Positions 21,082 through 33,122 of a DNA stretch of 64,000 bases are shown here, piece by piece (position 1 is the first letter of the stretch; each line of letters opens with the position of its first letter). The stretch is from Porphyra umbilicalis. Taxonomy: Eukaryota; Rhodophyta; Bangiophyceae; Bangiales; Bangiaceae. The stretch covers positions 62,001 to 126,000 of the forward strand of contig KV918930.1 of the NCBI GenBank assembly GCA_002049455.2, given 5' to 3'. A program made the translations under genes and the position numbers. Under the pieces are notes generated by a model. The model saw nothing but the letters and a program-made list of their open reading frames with translations. It was not told the origin of the DNA and searched no databases.

Positions 21082-23379
21082 GGCTTATTACTGCCGCCGC
21101 TCTCCCCATCAGACGAGCCACTCTCACCCTCCACCCCCCCAGACTCCGCCTCCAACTGCTTTTCCCCAATTGGTGCTGCCACCGCCGCGTTCATCTGACC
21201 CACCGCCCGATAGTTGTCCTCCGTCATAAATGCAAGAATGCAGCTCATACTTGAGATACGACGACATGACAGGCTAACCGTCGAGCAGAACAAAAAACCG
21301 AGGCCAGTGGGGGTGGTGCGGAGGATGCGGGGCCTGCGGTGCGTGTGGCGGTCACGGTACGGTATGAGCGACGGGTGTGGTGCGTGGAGAGTATGTGGGG
21401 CGAGCGACGCGCCGCCCAGAGAAGCCGTGGAGATCAGGTGCAATGATGCTTCACTTATTCGGAAGAGCTCAAAAACAAATTAGATCGACAAGATAGAAAT
21501 TAAAGTAGCATTTATGGCAGAGAACGCCCCTCTTCCTCTTGCAACAACAGAGAAGAGGCGCTACAAGACACCTCCTTCTCCGGCCATTCGCGGCAGCGCC
21601 GTAGGTCCTTTTTTGAGGGAGAAAGCACGAACATGGCGCCTGTACACCATGTACACGTTCTGGAACGTGGCCACGTCGAGACCTTGTGCTGCACAAACTC
21701 ACGGGCGTTTTTTGTACTTCACGTCCGTTTATTTTATTTTCTCGATCGCAGTGTACTCTTTTCTGCCATCAAGATGCACGTCAGACTGATTATTTCTTCA
21801 CAGGTAATGAATGCTGCTGAGTACTGTGCCCTGGTAAAAAACACTGCTTCTTGGTTGGTGCAGCCGTTCGCTGGTGCGGCGGACTCAAAGTGGGGTGTCT
21901 CCCATCAGTCTAGCTTTATGGGATGGACCTTCAGGCAGGTTCACGAATGCGGATTGCACAACAGGCAGCTCACAGCCAGAAACCGGAAATCGACATTTGA
22001 CCTGACACGTCGAACACCCAAGCATGGAGACTCCAAGGCCGGACACTACCTACGCACGAGTTGTTCCCAATGCATTGTCTCGATAGAATTGAAAAGTACG
22101 TTTTAAGCGCTCGCAATTTGTATTGCCAGCCTCGGACGCCTCCCCCTGTTCGCCGCTTCGCATGGAGATAAGCGGAGCAGGCCCTTGGCTACGATGAGGC
22201 CACATACCTGCTCCGACAAATGAGCGTGCAAGACAAAGAGCATGTTTCTGACGCTCCTCAGTTCAATCGTGAATGCCTATGTGTAGTCAGACAGCGATTC
22301 ATGACTTGGGCAGGGAAGAGAAGATCCTCACCATATACATGCATCGAACGGCATAGATACACGACGGCCTGTACAATGCGGCTTTCCGCAGTATCGTGCA
22401 CCAGAAAAACATACAAAGGTGTTCAAAGAGCGGGCACTATGTAGTTGTACCTGGCTGACCTCCCCTTGCCCCTGCTATGGGGTTCCTCCGTGTACTGTGC
22501 GCGGCAGCCCTCTGCGCTTGAGCCGGAGCGCACCTGCGAACTGTTTCTAGCAGAGGCCAAGGAAGCCTCGTGCCACGTGCACCGCGTGATGCAAGAACGA
22601 ATTGTCCTCCAAATACCACGGTATTGGTCGGCATACTTCTGTCATGGCTGTACAATCTTCTCACCAATTTTGCGCGGGCCCTTCTGACAACTGTGAAAGT
22701 GAGGGTGTACAGTCATTATTCGGTTATATCCATCGCCATTTGTTTGCAGTTGCGGACAGTACTTAGGTTCCTCTGGCTCGACTTGCGATCGGCTGCCATG
22801 AGGTCATTTCAATACTACTGGGAATAAAGAGAAGTACGACAGAGAGCATTTACGGTGAACTCGGACGAGATAACTTCCAATTTTACTTGCCTTCGCAGAA
22901 CCTGATCACGACAGAGTGTGCCTCGTACCGACCCACCATGCCCCATCACTCTTCATCGTCCGCACCAGGCAAAACCACGTCAACCTTCGCTTCGATGGCC
23001 TAAACATTGGTCTCAGCCACCACCCAGCGACGTATCACCTGCCCATGGTCTTTACCGCTTACGCTCTCGAACTCGCACTGCAGCGTCGTGTTGGCCATCA
23101 TGGCTACTAGAGAAGACACGTCCAAGTTTTTGTTGTCAGCAACAGGCTGAACGTCATCAGGCTGGCGTCTGAGCTCAGTGTTGGCCCGGTTGGGCAGGCA
23201 GTCCGCCTTAAGGTAGACCGGCGGGCAATCTGCGCGGGCAACATTGCGTTCCATTCCTGCAGGATGAGCTGGGATTTGTGTAAGTTGATCCTACCTGGGA
23301 ATAAGTTCAAAAGGTCGACCATAAATGTGATTGCAGTCCACATTCCCCGTTCTCTCGGCGCCTGTGGTGCGTTCTTCGG
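21082..23379. other. intergenic, no gene recognised
   Basis: The stretch has mixed composition and lower GC than its neighbours. Short open frames occur (for example minus strand 23107-23451), but none shows a recognisable domain, signal peptide or splice pattern. No LTR or inverted repeat was found here apart from the palindrome at 23380. Confidence 0.4.
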
Positions 23380-23410
23380 CCCGGTTATATCCACTGTGGA
23401 TATAACCGGG
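23380..23410. repeat. 31-bp palindrome
   Basis: CCCGGTTATATCCAC, a single T, then its exact reverse complement. It lies 24 bases before the fold-back element at 23434 and could be a remnant of another inverted-repeat element or a protein-binding site. Confidence 0.7.
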
Positions 23411-23433
23411 ACGGATTTAACCGAATAATGACT

Positions 23434-24788
23434 GTTACTGACCACGCCCATCTGCTTTACTCAGATCCGTACCTGACCAATCGGCAGGCGTTCTGAGCTC
23501 CCGGTCAGAAACTGATCAATTCGACTCTCTCATCGACAGCAAGAGTTAGACAGCCACACACACAAGCTCCTTTCGAATCGTTGTGGCTTCGTATTGTTCT
23601 GGAACAACGCATCCTTTGATGTTCCGTATTCCCTGCGGAGTGTTTCCTGCACTTACCCGCCCTTCGCTATCTTCTTTCTACCCCTTTCCCACCCCATGTA
23701 TGTGTTCTGCTTGTATGCACAGAGGATGAAGCGGTCTCCCCCCTCTCCCCCCCCTCTCATTGTGCCTCTGCAGCTGCCCATTTCCCCAGCGGTGACCTCA
23801 CCTGTGGGACAGACGGAGGACGAACACCAGCCACCGGAGGTTTGGGTGATGGTAAAAATGCAATGGGGTCGAAGAACAGGTAGGGATATAGAATGGGGGG
23901 GGGGCGGGTGGCGGAAGAAATTGGACAGGGGGGGAATGATGAGCAGGGGAGGGGGGGGGGGTGGCCGGGACGTCAGGATCAGAAACAACGTCGAGCCGGG
24001 CTGTCGGAGCAGCAACCGATCTAAGCGCAGATGTGCCGCATGCGCAAAAGTGGGCGAGTTCCGCCCGCAATGCACCTACCCAAGGCGCCAACCATTTTGG
24101 GCGGGCATCGAGCTTCAGCCAATCAAAGTGCCAAGATCAATCCGCCACCGTCATCGGGACACACCTCAAAAAGGTCTCGCCTCATCACGGCGTCGATTGC
24201 ATCGAGTGCAGGCCCCCATCGCCGCCGCGTTATCCATTTTCCTCCAGCCGCACTCCTCCTTTGTTCTACACTTCCTCCCCACCTCCCCCCCCCATTCCTT
24301 CTCTCCCCCCCCCCCTCCCCCTCTCCCTCTCCTCCGCTTCCTCTCTCTCCCACTTTTATCTGTCCCCACTCTTCCCCGACAGTCCTCTGCTCCCCACGCC
24401 TTGTGGATGGGGACTGGAAATGACACAAGTGGTCACAGGAGTGGACAACTGCGCAGGCACAGGGAATGACGGGAGGAAGCGGGGAGACCGCTTCATCCTC
24501 TGTGCATACAAGCAGAACACATACATGGGGTGGGAAAGGGGTAGAAAGAAGATAGCGAAGGGCGGGTAAGTGCAGGAAACACTCCGCAGGGAATACGGAA
24601 CATCAAAGGATGCGTTGTTCCAGAACAATACGAAGCCACAACGATTCGAAAGGAGCTTGTGTGTGTGGCTGTCTAACTCCTGCTGTCGATGAGAGAGTCG
24701 AATTGATCAGTTTCTGACCAGGATCTCAGAACGCCTGCCGATTGGTCAGCTAAGGATCTGAGTAAAGCAGATGGGCGTGCTCAGTTAC
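23434..24788. mobile_element. fold-back element with ~308-bp inverted repeats
   Basis: The arms 23434-23741 and 24481-24788 are reverse complements with only a few differences, shown by the same translated sequence appearing from 23594 forward and 24628 backward. The ~740-bp centre has poly-G/poly-C tracts (23900-23960, 24290-24330) and no convincing ORF. I found no clear target duplication. The length and arm structure fit a non-autonomous terminal-inverted-repeat or fold-back transposon. Confidence 0.75.
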
Positions 24789-24807
24789 TCCATGGTAAAA
24801 GTGGCTA

Positions 24808-25435
24808 TGGTGCGTGTCCCAAAAATGAGACATGCGCGTTTTCTGAAGGACTGACACATCACTGCACGGGGGCAGGTGGGGTGGGGTACGAGAAAATTCT
24901 CGACTGGCCTCCATGGAAAGAGCCTCTCCCGACGCGTTCTTGGCTGACAACTCCTTAGTACCCGCCTGTGGGCTCTGTTCTGTGGACCTCTCAGATAGCC
25001 CCAATCTTGGAGCCAGTCTTTTTCAGGTTCTTGGGGTTACAGGTTTGCAACGCCAAAGCTCATGTGCTAACTGGAGCTTGTATGAGGGGTGTCCCACATC
25101 GTGTTTTCTTCACAGGGGGCTACATGGGGGTCTTTTTCGCGTTTTTATTGGTACGGTCGTGCCCTTTTCTTCGTGCACGAACTGTCAACACATGCCTGCT
25201 CTAGTATCCGTGCATTTGATTGGGGCGCGTGATCGTCACCTGTCGAAGCTGCAATGAATGACACTTTTCCCCATGACACGTCAGGAGGTGCCGCCTCTGC
25301 TATCACTGTCAGGGGCCGTTCTGGAAGCACAGTGGGACCGAGTGGGTCACATTACGTTATCGGACCGTTGCAGAAGGCCAGTGGGCCGAGAAAAAAAGAA
25401 AAAACCGCGATGTCTCATTTTTGGGACACGCACCA
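24808..25435. mobile_element. TA-flanked inverted-repeat element (Tc1/mariner-like MITE)
   Basis: A perfect 26-bp terminal inverted repeat (TGGTGCGTGTCCCAAAAATG... at 24808-24833, complement at 25410-25435) is flanked on both sides by TA (24806-24807, 25436-25437). A TA duplication is the signature of Tc1/mariner transposases. The 628-bp element has no transposase ORF and must be mobilised in trans. It lies only 19 bases from the fold-back element. Confidence 0.8.
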
Positions 25436-25437
25436 TA

Positions 25438-26876
25438 ACAGTGTGGCTGGCTCGCTTGCTTGCAATTTCGCAGTTGCGTTCGTGAACCCCCCTACTAGCT
25501 TTCCCGCGATATTCATGGGATAGCTGTTTCCTACAATTCCTATCTCGGATGGGGCCGGGACGAGTGGCGGTGGCACAAGTATCGCCTTGTGAGTGCACAG
25601 GACCGGAGAATGGGGGCTCAAAAGGCACTTCTCGTATGTGGCCAAGACGAACTGGGATGTCTGTGACCCACTCTTCAAAGATACAAGTTGGTCCCCCAGG
25701 GCTGGGACCAGGTAGCGAAGCTTCCACTTTCAATACCGCAACACAATGATGTTTAAGTCTCAAGATCAATCACATGGCCAAAATTGGCTCAGTATTCGAG
25801 AGGGGGGAGGGGAGAGGCGGCGGGCGCAACGTACTCTTCTGGGGGCGGGCAACGCATCCGAACAGCAGGACAGCCCTGAACAACACCTGGGGTAGGCCCG
25901 GTTCGTAGCACCCTCCCTTTCACAGAGACACTAGTCTCCCCCTCACCCCCCTTCCCCCTATCACCGAGTCGTTCGGAACCGGTGATCCACCACCGTCCGA
26001 ACTGTTCGACGCCAGCGCAATGACGCGGGTGCACGTGATCGGAAGTGGTGGCCGAGAGACACGGATGGGAGGCGTCCAGTTACGAGAGCGGTTCGTGCAT
26101 GCACGGTGTGACCGAGGACTTGCCGTCGCACTACTGTACACTCGTACACGCGGCTGCTGCATTGAAATTGTTCGGGTTTTTCTGGCATGCAACACAGGCC
26201 ACTGCAGCCTAGTGGGATACTCCCACGCTCGTAATCGAGAGAAGGCGGGCTCGAAACAGCAGTGCAAAAGCCCGTTGGCTTAAAAATGGTGCTCGCCCTT
26301 CTGGGCTTGAGCAATACCACCCGCTCCAAAGACCACGGACGCTAAGGTTCACTGAAATTGATGAATATGGTTTTTAGTCGCAATATGTGCCCCCTTCGCG
26401 TACATGGCAATGTAACTGGAGAGTTCCAAAACTGGAATTCTCCAGTTCTGGGTTCTTCGGCTGCTGTCGGCTACTGCGTTGCCTCTCAATCCGAATCGTA
26501 GCGCCGTAGCTGTTCGTGGTTTAATACTGATTGAAATTCAGGTGGAGTTGGGACGCACTTACCGAAGATAAAACCTTGTGCTGTTCTTTTTTTTAAATTA
26601 TTACAGAATCACGACAATCTCGAATCACACATGAATGATCGCGGACAATCAGACAAGTCAGCCTTGGCTGGGGCGATCGCCAAGCGACCGTCGTCACGTC
26701 GGTCCGTATGCCAGCTGAATGCACGGAGTGAAGTCGGCCTCTTGTGGATGCCAAAAAAACCAGGCCAACTAGACAACGCTTTTCAATCTACTACAGTGCA
26801 GCGCTCCACCGCTAATGGTGGTTAAACACAACAGTCCCACCTCTGACCACCCCACTACAGGACACAACCCTCGTTC
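25438..26876. other. intergenic, no gene recognised
   Basis: No recognisable protein, RNA gene or terminal repeat. The short frames at 25920-26329 on the minus strand overlap each other in different frames and are probably chance. Confidence 0.4.
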
Positions 26877-28572
26877 TCAGCCCTCTTCCTCGTCGCTACT
26901 CCCCACCCCCTCCTCCACATCCAGAGTCAAAGAACGCCCGGCACTATAGTCGCCCACGCCGGGAATATCCGGATCGCCGGCGGCAGCGTGCGACCCATCG
27001 CTGCTGCTGCACAGCAGCCCAGACGGGGCCAGCGTAGGATGTCCTCCCGGCCCAGCCTCTGGGCCGTCGACGGGCGCAGTAGGCGTCAGTCGACCGGGAG
27101 AAATCTCGTCCGAGTCCTCCCCAGACACGAGGTTGATGTCTTCCTCCAAAGAAGGAGGGGCAGCCAGTGCTTCGTCGACCGGGGGTGACCCCGATCCCGC
27201 CGCGGGGGATGACACCGGCGTAGGCCCCGGGAGATGGCACGCCATCATCTGCTGCTCCAGCGCCGCGTCTACATCGTGCTGCGGCGGGAGAGTCACGCCC
27301 TGCTGATTGTTGAAACGTGCAGGAAGTAGCAGGCCGGGCTGCACGCCAAAACGAGGCACAACAAGCGCAGGACGCTGTGCCGGCGTCGGCACGACCCCTG
27401 CCCCGTCCGCTGCTGTGACCGGTGCGGCGTGCGCAGCGACGGGGGTGCCTGTGTGCCCCACGGGCGAGGAGCCCGACGTGTCGACCGCCATGGGGACGGG
27501 GGGGGCACCCTCAGCGGCCTTGCTGTCATCAAGGACTTGGTCGAGAAACCAATTAGGTTCCTCGTAGGACGCAGCCCACTGCTCGCGCACGCGGGCGACC
27601 TCATCCGCCCGCAGAGGCACGGGGGGCGGAGACGCCCACACGGTCGACTGGTTTGTCAAGATGAACGCCTGGAAGCGCACGGGCACGAGTTCGCCCGCAA
27701 CCCGGACGCGTTGCTCAAATCCTAGTTCACGGGACTTGGATGTCGGCGTGGACAGGTAGATTAGGAGATGGTCCGCGCTTGACCCGTCGAGGAGGGCCAG
27801 AATGTCCGACAGCTTGTAGTTGGACGTGTAGAATGAGGCGCGCTCGCCCTGCAAGTCCTTGCAGGGAACGACCGCTCCGCCCGCGGACGCATCCAGCGTC
27901 CGTAAAAATTCGGACGGCTGTCAGGAAGTTGGTGTAGGCGGGCAGGGACAGAGCCGACGACAGCGGGATTGGCAAACCACCGTGGGTCACATGATTGTTG
28001 AGCGCCAGGGGCCGCTCCAGGATTGGCAAACTCGTAGCGTAAAAGGCATTCCCCGATGGAGCCGGCCGAATATGGACCTTGAGGTTGAAGGCCTGTCTGG
28101 ATGAAAAACAGACAATATGCACAGTGCCACCGAGAAGGAAGACCACAATTGCGAATAGCGTCAGATAGCTGGCCAAATGTGCCATAAAGAGCCATTCGTG
28201 CCCTTTCACTGGAAATCAATCCGCGGAAGACATCCACCGACAGAAACACAGAAGGGACAAACATACCTGGCCAACGAGATGTCCCTCGCGCTTGAAGTTG
28301 TCAACAAACTGGGCGTATTGACGCCAGTGAAGAAGGACACGCAGGGGTTCCGAGAGGTCAACGAACACGAGGGTACTGCCGCGCGTCCCGGATGGACGGA
28401 CGTCGCCCGCTGGAATGAACGCATTGACCAGAGCCACGATCACACGGACATGTCCAACCGTGACGGGCTTGAGGTCCGCCAGGGTCAAAATCGCAGCAGC
28501 AGTAGACAGCAGCTGGCCCCGTGCTTGCGTCTCTGCACGCCGATGCAGCTTGCTGATAGGGGAGAGCGGCAT
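26877..28572 (-). CDS. two-exon gene of unknown function
   Basis: Exon 1 runs from ATG 28572 to 28266. A 173-bp intron (28265-28093) has GTATGT at its start and a pyrimidine-rich ACAG acceptor. Exon 2 runs from 28092 to the stop at 26877. The join is phase 0 and keeps the frame. The product is about 500 residues. The first ~250 look globular, with alternating hydrophobic strands. The rest is Pro/Ala/Ser-rich with a Glu/Asp-rich end (about 26880-26950), probably disordered. A one-base frame change is needed in an A/T run at 27904-27908, so this is either a sequencing error or a mutation. I do not recognise the family. It lies just downstream of the Helitron helicase on the same strand and could be a host gene or Helitron cargo. 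Confidence 0.5.
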
Positions 28573-29090
28573 GGTGGCAGCCTGGAGGTGAAAGGGTGCG
28601 GAGCGGGAGTGTGGAGGCGAGGGAGAGGCACAAGGGAAATGTGAAAGGCGGAGGCACCGACAAATGTGGAGTCCCACAAGCTCGTGCAGACGAACGAGAG
28701 CGCCGCTTTCATACTCCTCTCGGCACCTCCGACCCCGCCGAAGGCACACCACTCGCCCCGCCCTCAGCGCACGCAGCCGCGCACGACCTTGTCTCCGGGT
28801 GTACCCTCACCCCGCGCGCGCCTGATCAGAGCAGGCAGCCACGCACCATTCCGTCCCCAGCTGAGCCGACCCTCAAAGTCCTCGCGCCCATACTCGAACC
28901 CACCCTCGCGCCCGGCCCCGCACTCGTCCTCGCACCCCTCCCCGAACTCGTCCTCGCACCTGTCCTCGAACGGGTCCTCGCGGCCGTCCGCGCGCCTGCC
29001 TAATGCACCGTCAGGCAGACACTGTCACCAAGGCGACACGGATCAACTCTGACACGTATCACGATGAAATGATTGGGTTCTGAGTCTCAT
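28573..29090. other. intergenic, low-complexity C-rich stretch
   Basis: Contains short repeats of CTCGTCCTCGCACC type (28880-28990). No gene seen. If the Helitron 3' end lies here, its CTRR terminus and hairpin could not be located with confidence. Confidence 0.4.
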
Positions 29091-31384
29091 CTAATTGTAT
29101 GGGTCCAAGAGAATTGCTCTGTATTCCGTGTTAACCTCACCTGGTCGAAAGGACCCGATAAATCGGATCCGAAATGCCGCAAGGTGATCTGAAATGTCCG
29201 AGAAAGACTCAACTTGACTCCCGGAAGTGAAGTCACTGCGGGAGATTGGGTGGACGAGACTTACGTCTTCAATACTGCGAACCCTCGAAAGGGCCACATA
29301 CCACGATGCGGGTGCAAGAAACTTAGAGGCGTCAATGATGATTCTATTCATGGTCAGAGCCTGAGTCTTGTGCACAGTGAATGCGTTAGCTTGTACTGAA
29401 GGAAGCTGATAGACGACTGCTGCAGCGGGCAGTTTGATACGTTTTCTAACGGCGGATATTGCGACGACTCCGGGCGTGACGGAGGACAGAGACGGGCCAC
29501 GATAACAAGAAGAGTCCATCTGGACCAAGACAATGGGCATATCATGTGGGGGGGCGTTTTCGTCGATTGGGGCAGCCATGCGCTTGCTTGCTTCTTCCTT
29601 TGACTCGTGAGGATCGCAAGTTTGTCCACCAAATATTCTATAAACTGTTCCAGTGGCTCCGTTAAACAGCCCCAACTCCACACACATGTTGTACGTGAGC
29701 ATGACACGCTGGCCAACATACAGATTCATTGCATTTGGTACAAACTGATCTTTTCCTCCAGTTGATCTTCTTCTTGATGGGCAACCTCTTACCATAGCTT
29801 CCTTCTTCAGTTGCGTCCGCTCTCGACCTCCATCACTTTCCTTCCCAAGTGTCACATGCGTCCACGATCTAGCTGTTCTCTTTACCTGTCCCTTTTCATT
29901 CAACTGCGAGCAGTCTCGCAAGAGTGCCGCGTCGTTGTATGCATGAACTTCCTTGTTCGTACCCACTATGACTGTCAGTCCATCGGCCGCCCGCATCGGA
30001 TTTCAAGGTCCGATCATGTCTCGAGTTCAGATACCGAATATCGCTTGCAGCAGGCTTGCCCACGCGGACAGCGGAAAGTGCGTCGTAGAATGGACCGTGG
30101 TTCCGCTGACCTTTAGTCAACTCGAAATATGCGTCGCACTCCATGTACAAATCTGTGCCTTGCTGCTCATGTACCGGACGATTCCGACAACGTTTCTGAG
30201 GCCACAAGGGTCGTGCACCGACTGGACTCAACTGGAATGGATCGCCGCACATGAGGACGTGCAAACCACCGAAGGGTAAATGGGATTTTGAAGGGAACAC
30301 CCTACCTAGTCGCTGGCTGATGGTATTCAGATTGGCGGCCGACACAAAGCTTATTTCATCGATTACGAGAACTTTTACGCTACTCCAGTCCCGTTGGAGC
30401 CTCACAAGAGTCGCCTCTGTCATATCTGTCAGCATTGATCGACCTGCACATTCTAAGGCCGAATGCAAAGTAATACCTCCAATATTTGAAGCAGCAAGGC
30501 CCGTAAACGCTGTTTTAACCAGCAGGGTATGCCTGCTGCCACGGGTTGTGCCACTCTCCTGATCCTGACTGGGCCCGAGGCTTTGTTGAATCTTCATAGT
30601 CATTGTATCGATCAGGTATGACTTCCCTGTTCCACCTGGTCCAACGAGCACTACGCGTTTGCTCGGAAGCCCTCGACGGAGGTCTTTTTCGAACTCTCTA
30701 AACACATGAACCTGCTCTGGATTGAAAGATATCACGCGGTCCTCCAGCGTTCGGCGCGCTGTGTCTTCCAAAGCCGCAGCGTCATTGGTTTCCAGCCCCT
30801 CTTCTGCATCTCCACGACACCTAATTATTTCCGCTGTTCGCTTGACGCTCTCGCGTGCGAGTTGCGTCTGATTGTGATACTTCTTCATCAGCTTTCGTCC
30901 GATCATTCGTCTTTGCTCAAATGCTGGGAGGTTGGAGTTATTCTCTCCGTCTGCCCGGTCCTGCTCCTCGTCATCATCATTGCTTTCAGAACCCCACGTA
31001 GATTCGTCGTCGCTTTCTCCAGCTCCAGGCATTAGGTCGACATCTTGTCTATCTGCAGCCAGAGCGGTGTCCATCTCTTTCTGAGCCTCGAGAGCAGATG
31101 ACATCGTGTGCAATCCTTTGTAATGTTCAACCATAGATCGTGGATGTTCGGCACTGGTCTGGTCGCTGCTCGTAAGTATACTTTGAAGATGTGCCTGTGC
31201 TATCGTTCCCTCCGGAAGAATTTGGCTCAATGAGCGCCATGGCGTGTGCAGAAAAAGTATACCTTTCGCAAATGTATCTGCCTGGGAAGGATCGAGTCGA
31301 TATCGGATGGACACAACTGCTCTTCTTGAGCGCTTCGTGGCATACCTGTACGAGCCATTCTGACCACGTCTACCAAAGAAATTT
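29091..31384 (-). pseudogene. Helitron PIF1-like helicase domain
   Basis: It contains Walker A GPGGTGKSYLID (about 30620-30655), Walker B VLVIDEISF (about 30350-30375) and motif III-like CGDPFQLSPV (about 30215-30250). The C-terminal part (29091-29996, another frame) carries motifs V/VI, TVHKTQALT and YVALSRVRS. A frameshift near 29980 separates the two parts. Superfamily 1B helicases of this type unwind DNA during Helitron strand displacement. The stop is at 29091. Confidence 0.85.
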
Positions 31385-33122
31385 CAGCGATTGATCGAGG
31401 TCCTTTTTCCGCGTTGTCAACGTGAAATCGGTTAGCCACTCAAATAGAGATAACCCCTTTCGCGATGTTGGGCGGTCCTCGTAAAAACGAATGTGCTTGT
31501 TTGTGGCCAGTGTTGTCCCATCGGGTCGAACAAAAACATTTTGAATTTCATCCTCGTCTCTTTCTCCTGGGTTCTTCAGTTGAAGATGAAGGGCGGGCAC
31601 TGTCAACATTTCTCGACTGGATCTACAAAGCGGACGATTTGACCGAGTCCAGAGTGCCTCTTGCATGCTGACCTCTCTGGAGTTCAGAACGCCCATCATT
31701 ACCTCCCGACTTTGCTGCTTGACCGATAAACTCGAAGCATTTTTAGACAGCTTGTACAGCGTTCGCGAAGAATTCTTGTTCTTCTCTTGTTTGCAAACGT
31801 AGGACGCCGTATACAAAGCTGCGCCGTAGGCATCCACAAGACATTGAATGTCCATGTTTCCTGCCCAGCAGCCCAAAATGCTCGGATTGTATGCATTCAC
31901 TCGAGGGTGATTCCGCTGAGTCGATATTACTTTCTTTGTCTTATTGTTACGAAACACCGTTTGCACAACGGACTCATGTTGAAGCTCTTGCGGAAAGCCA
32001 AACCTGCATGCTGTCCTCCTTTTCGTATCAGAGCAATATGCCGTGCACTCATGTACCTGAGCTACTCGTGCTAGGGACTGCACATGAGCATCGAAATATT
32101 TGTCGCCTTGTGTCGCGACTGGCGTTCGAACTGTGCAAGGGTGCCTGAGGGATGACATGTCCAACTCGGCCATTGCTGGAGAGATGTTAGTGCTCACTTT
32201 AAAGTCGATGAACGCTCTCAAAATATTGGGTAACGGTCCATCCGATAATCCTGAGCACTCTGGGGCATCCTTTATCCATAGCATCATGTGAACATGAGGA
32301 GATCCTCTTGCTTGAAACTCAATTCGCCAGAAGAAGTCATCGACATGTCCAAGGGGTTTGGACTCGCCATTGATAATCTCATCCCAAAGAGCTGTCCAGC
32401 GATGATAGAAATGTGATACAGCAAGATCGGGATTTTCCGCCAGAATATCGTTCCTCTGCGTTTTTGTCATGCCACCAAATTCTCCATCAGTCTTCTCTGG
32501 CAGAGCATTGGCCATAAAGTCTATCCAAAACGTATCCGCCCCACTCAGGGTCATGAAAACCGTCGGCTTCTGCATGATAGGGGAGCATACTATGGACAAA
32601 AGATTTCTGCTTTCGTGCCGCCAAAATCCTGGAGAACCTTTTATTGTGGAGAATTGAGGAGTCAGCTTTTCCACACATGTCTCAAGGGTTTTTGTCAAAT
32701 CAACAGAATGCGCTTCTCCTTCCTCGAGAGCTCGAAAAAGTCGCGTCAGCACATCTTGCAAGGTCACTGACTCGCTCAATGTAGCCGTGACACCATTTAC
32801 TGATCTACGCTGAATCATGCAGTGACTGTAGTACACGAACTGTGCGATTATTGCAATCCGTCTGTGATAGAGTCTCAACAAATGCGTGATTAATTCGTTT
32901 TCTGATACCTTTTTTGGGCGCTCGAACGATGGTCCACCTTTACCAAGATGAAAGAGAGTTGGAAATGCTTTTTCGTACATGCTTGAAACTTCGGATGCAT
33001 TGACGAATGTCAATGAGCCCCGATCAATGACTGTCGGTGCACCGTGACCTGGCTCCGAGTTGGATGGTCGGTTTTTTCCTCGAAATGCGGCCAGTGCTAG
33101 ACTCCTCAGTGTGTTTTGCTCG
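31370..33122 (-). pseudogene. Helitron Rep nuclease domain (Helitron_like_N)
   Basis: The frame is protein-like from about 33120 and continuous to 31370. The HUH metal-binding motif H-V-H is seen at about 32282-32296 (sequence SPHVHMMLW). The likely catalytic tyrosines lie in ALYTASYVCK at about 31786-31826. Rep domains nick single-stranded DNA and form 5'-phosphotyrosine links for rolling-circle transposition. The frame is lost at 31370-31385 before the helicase. Confidence 0.8.
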
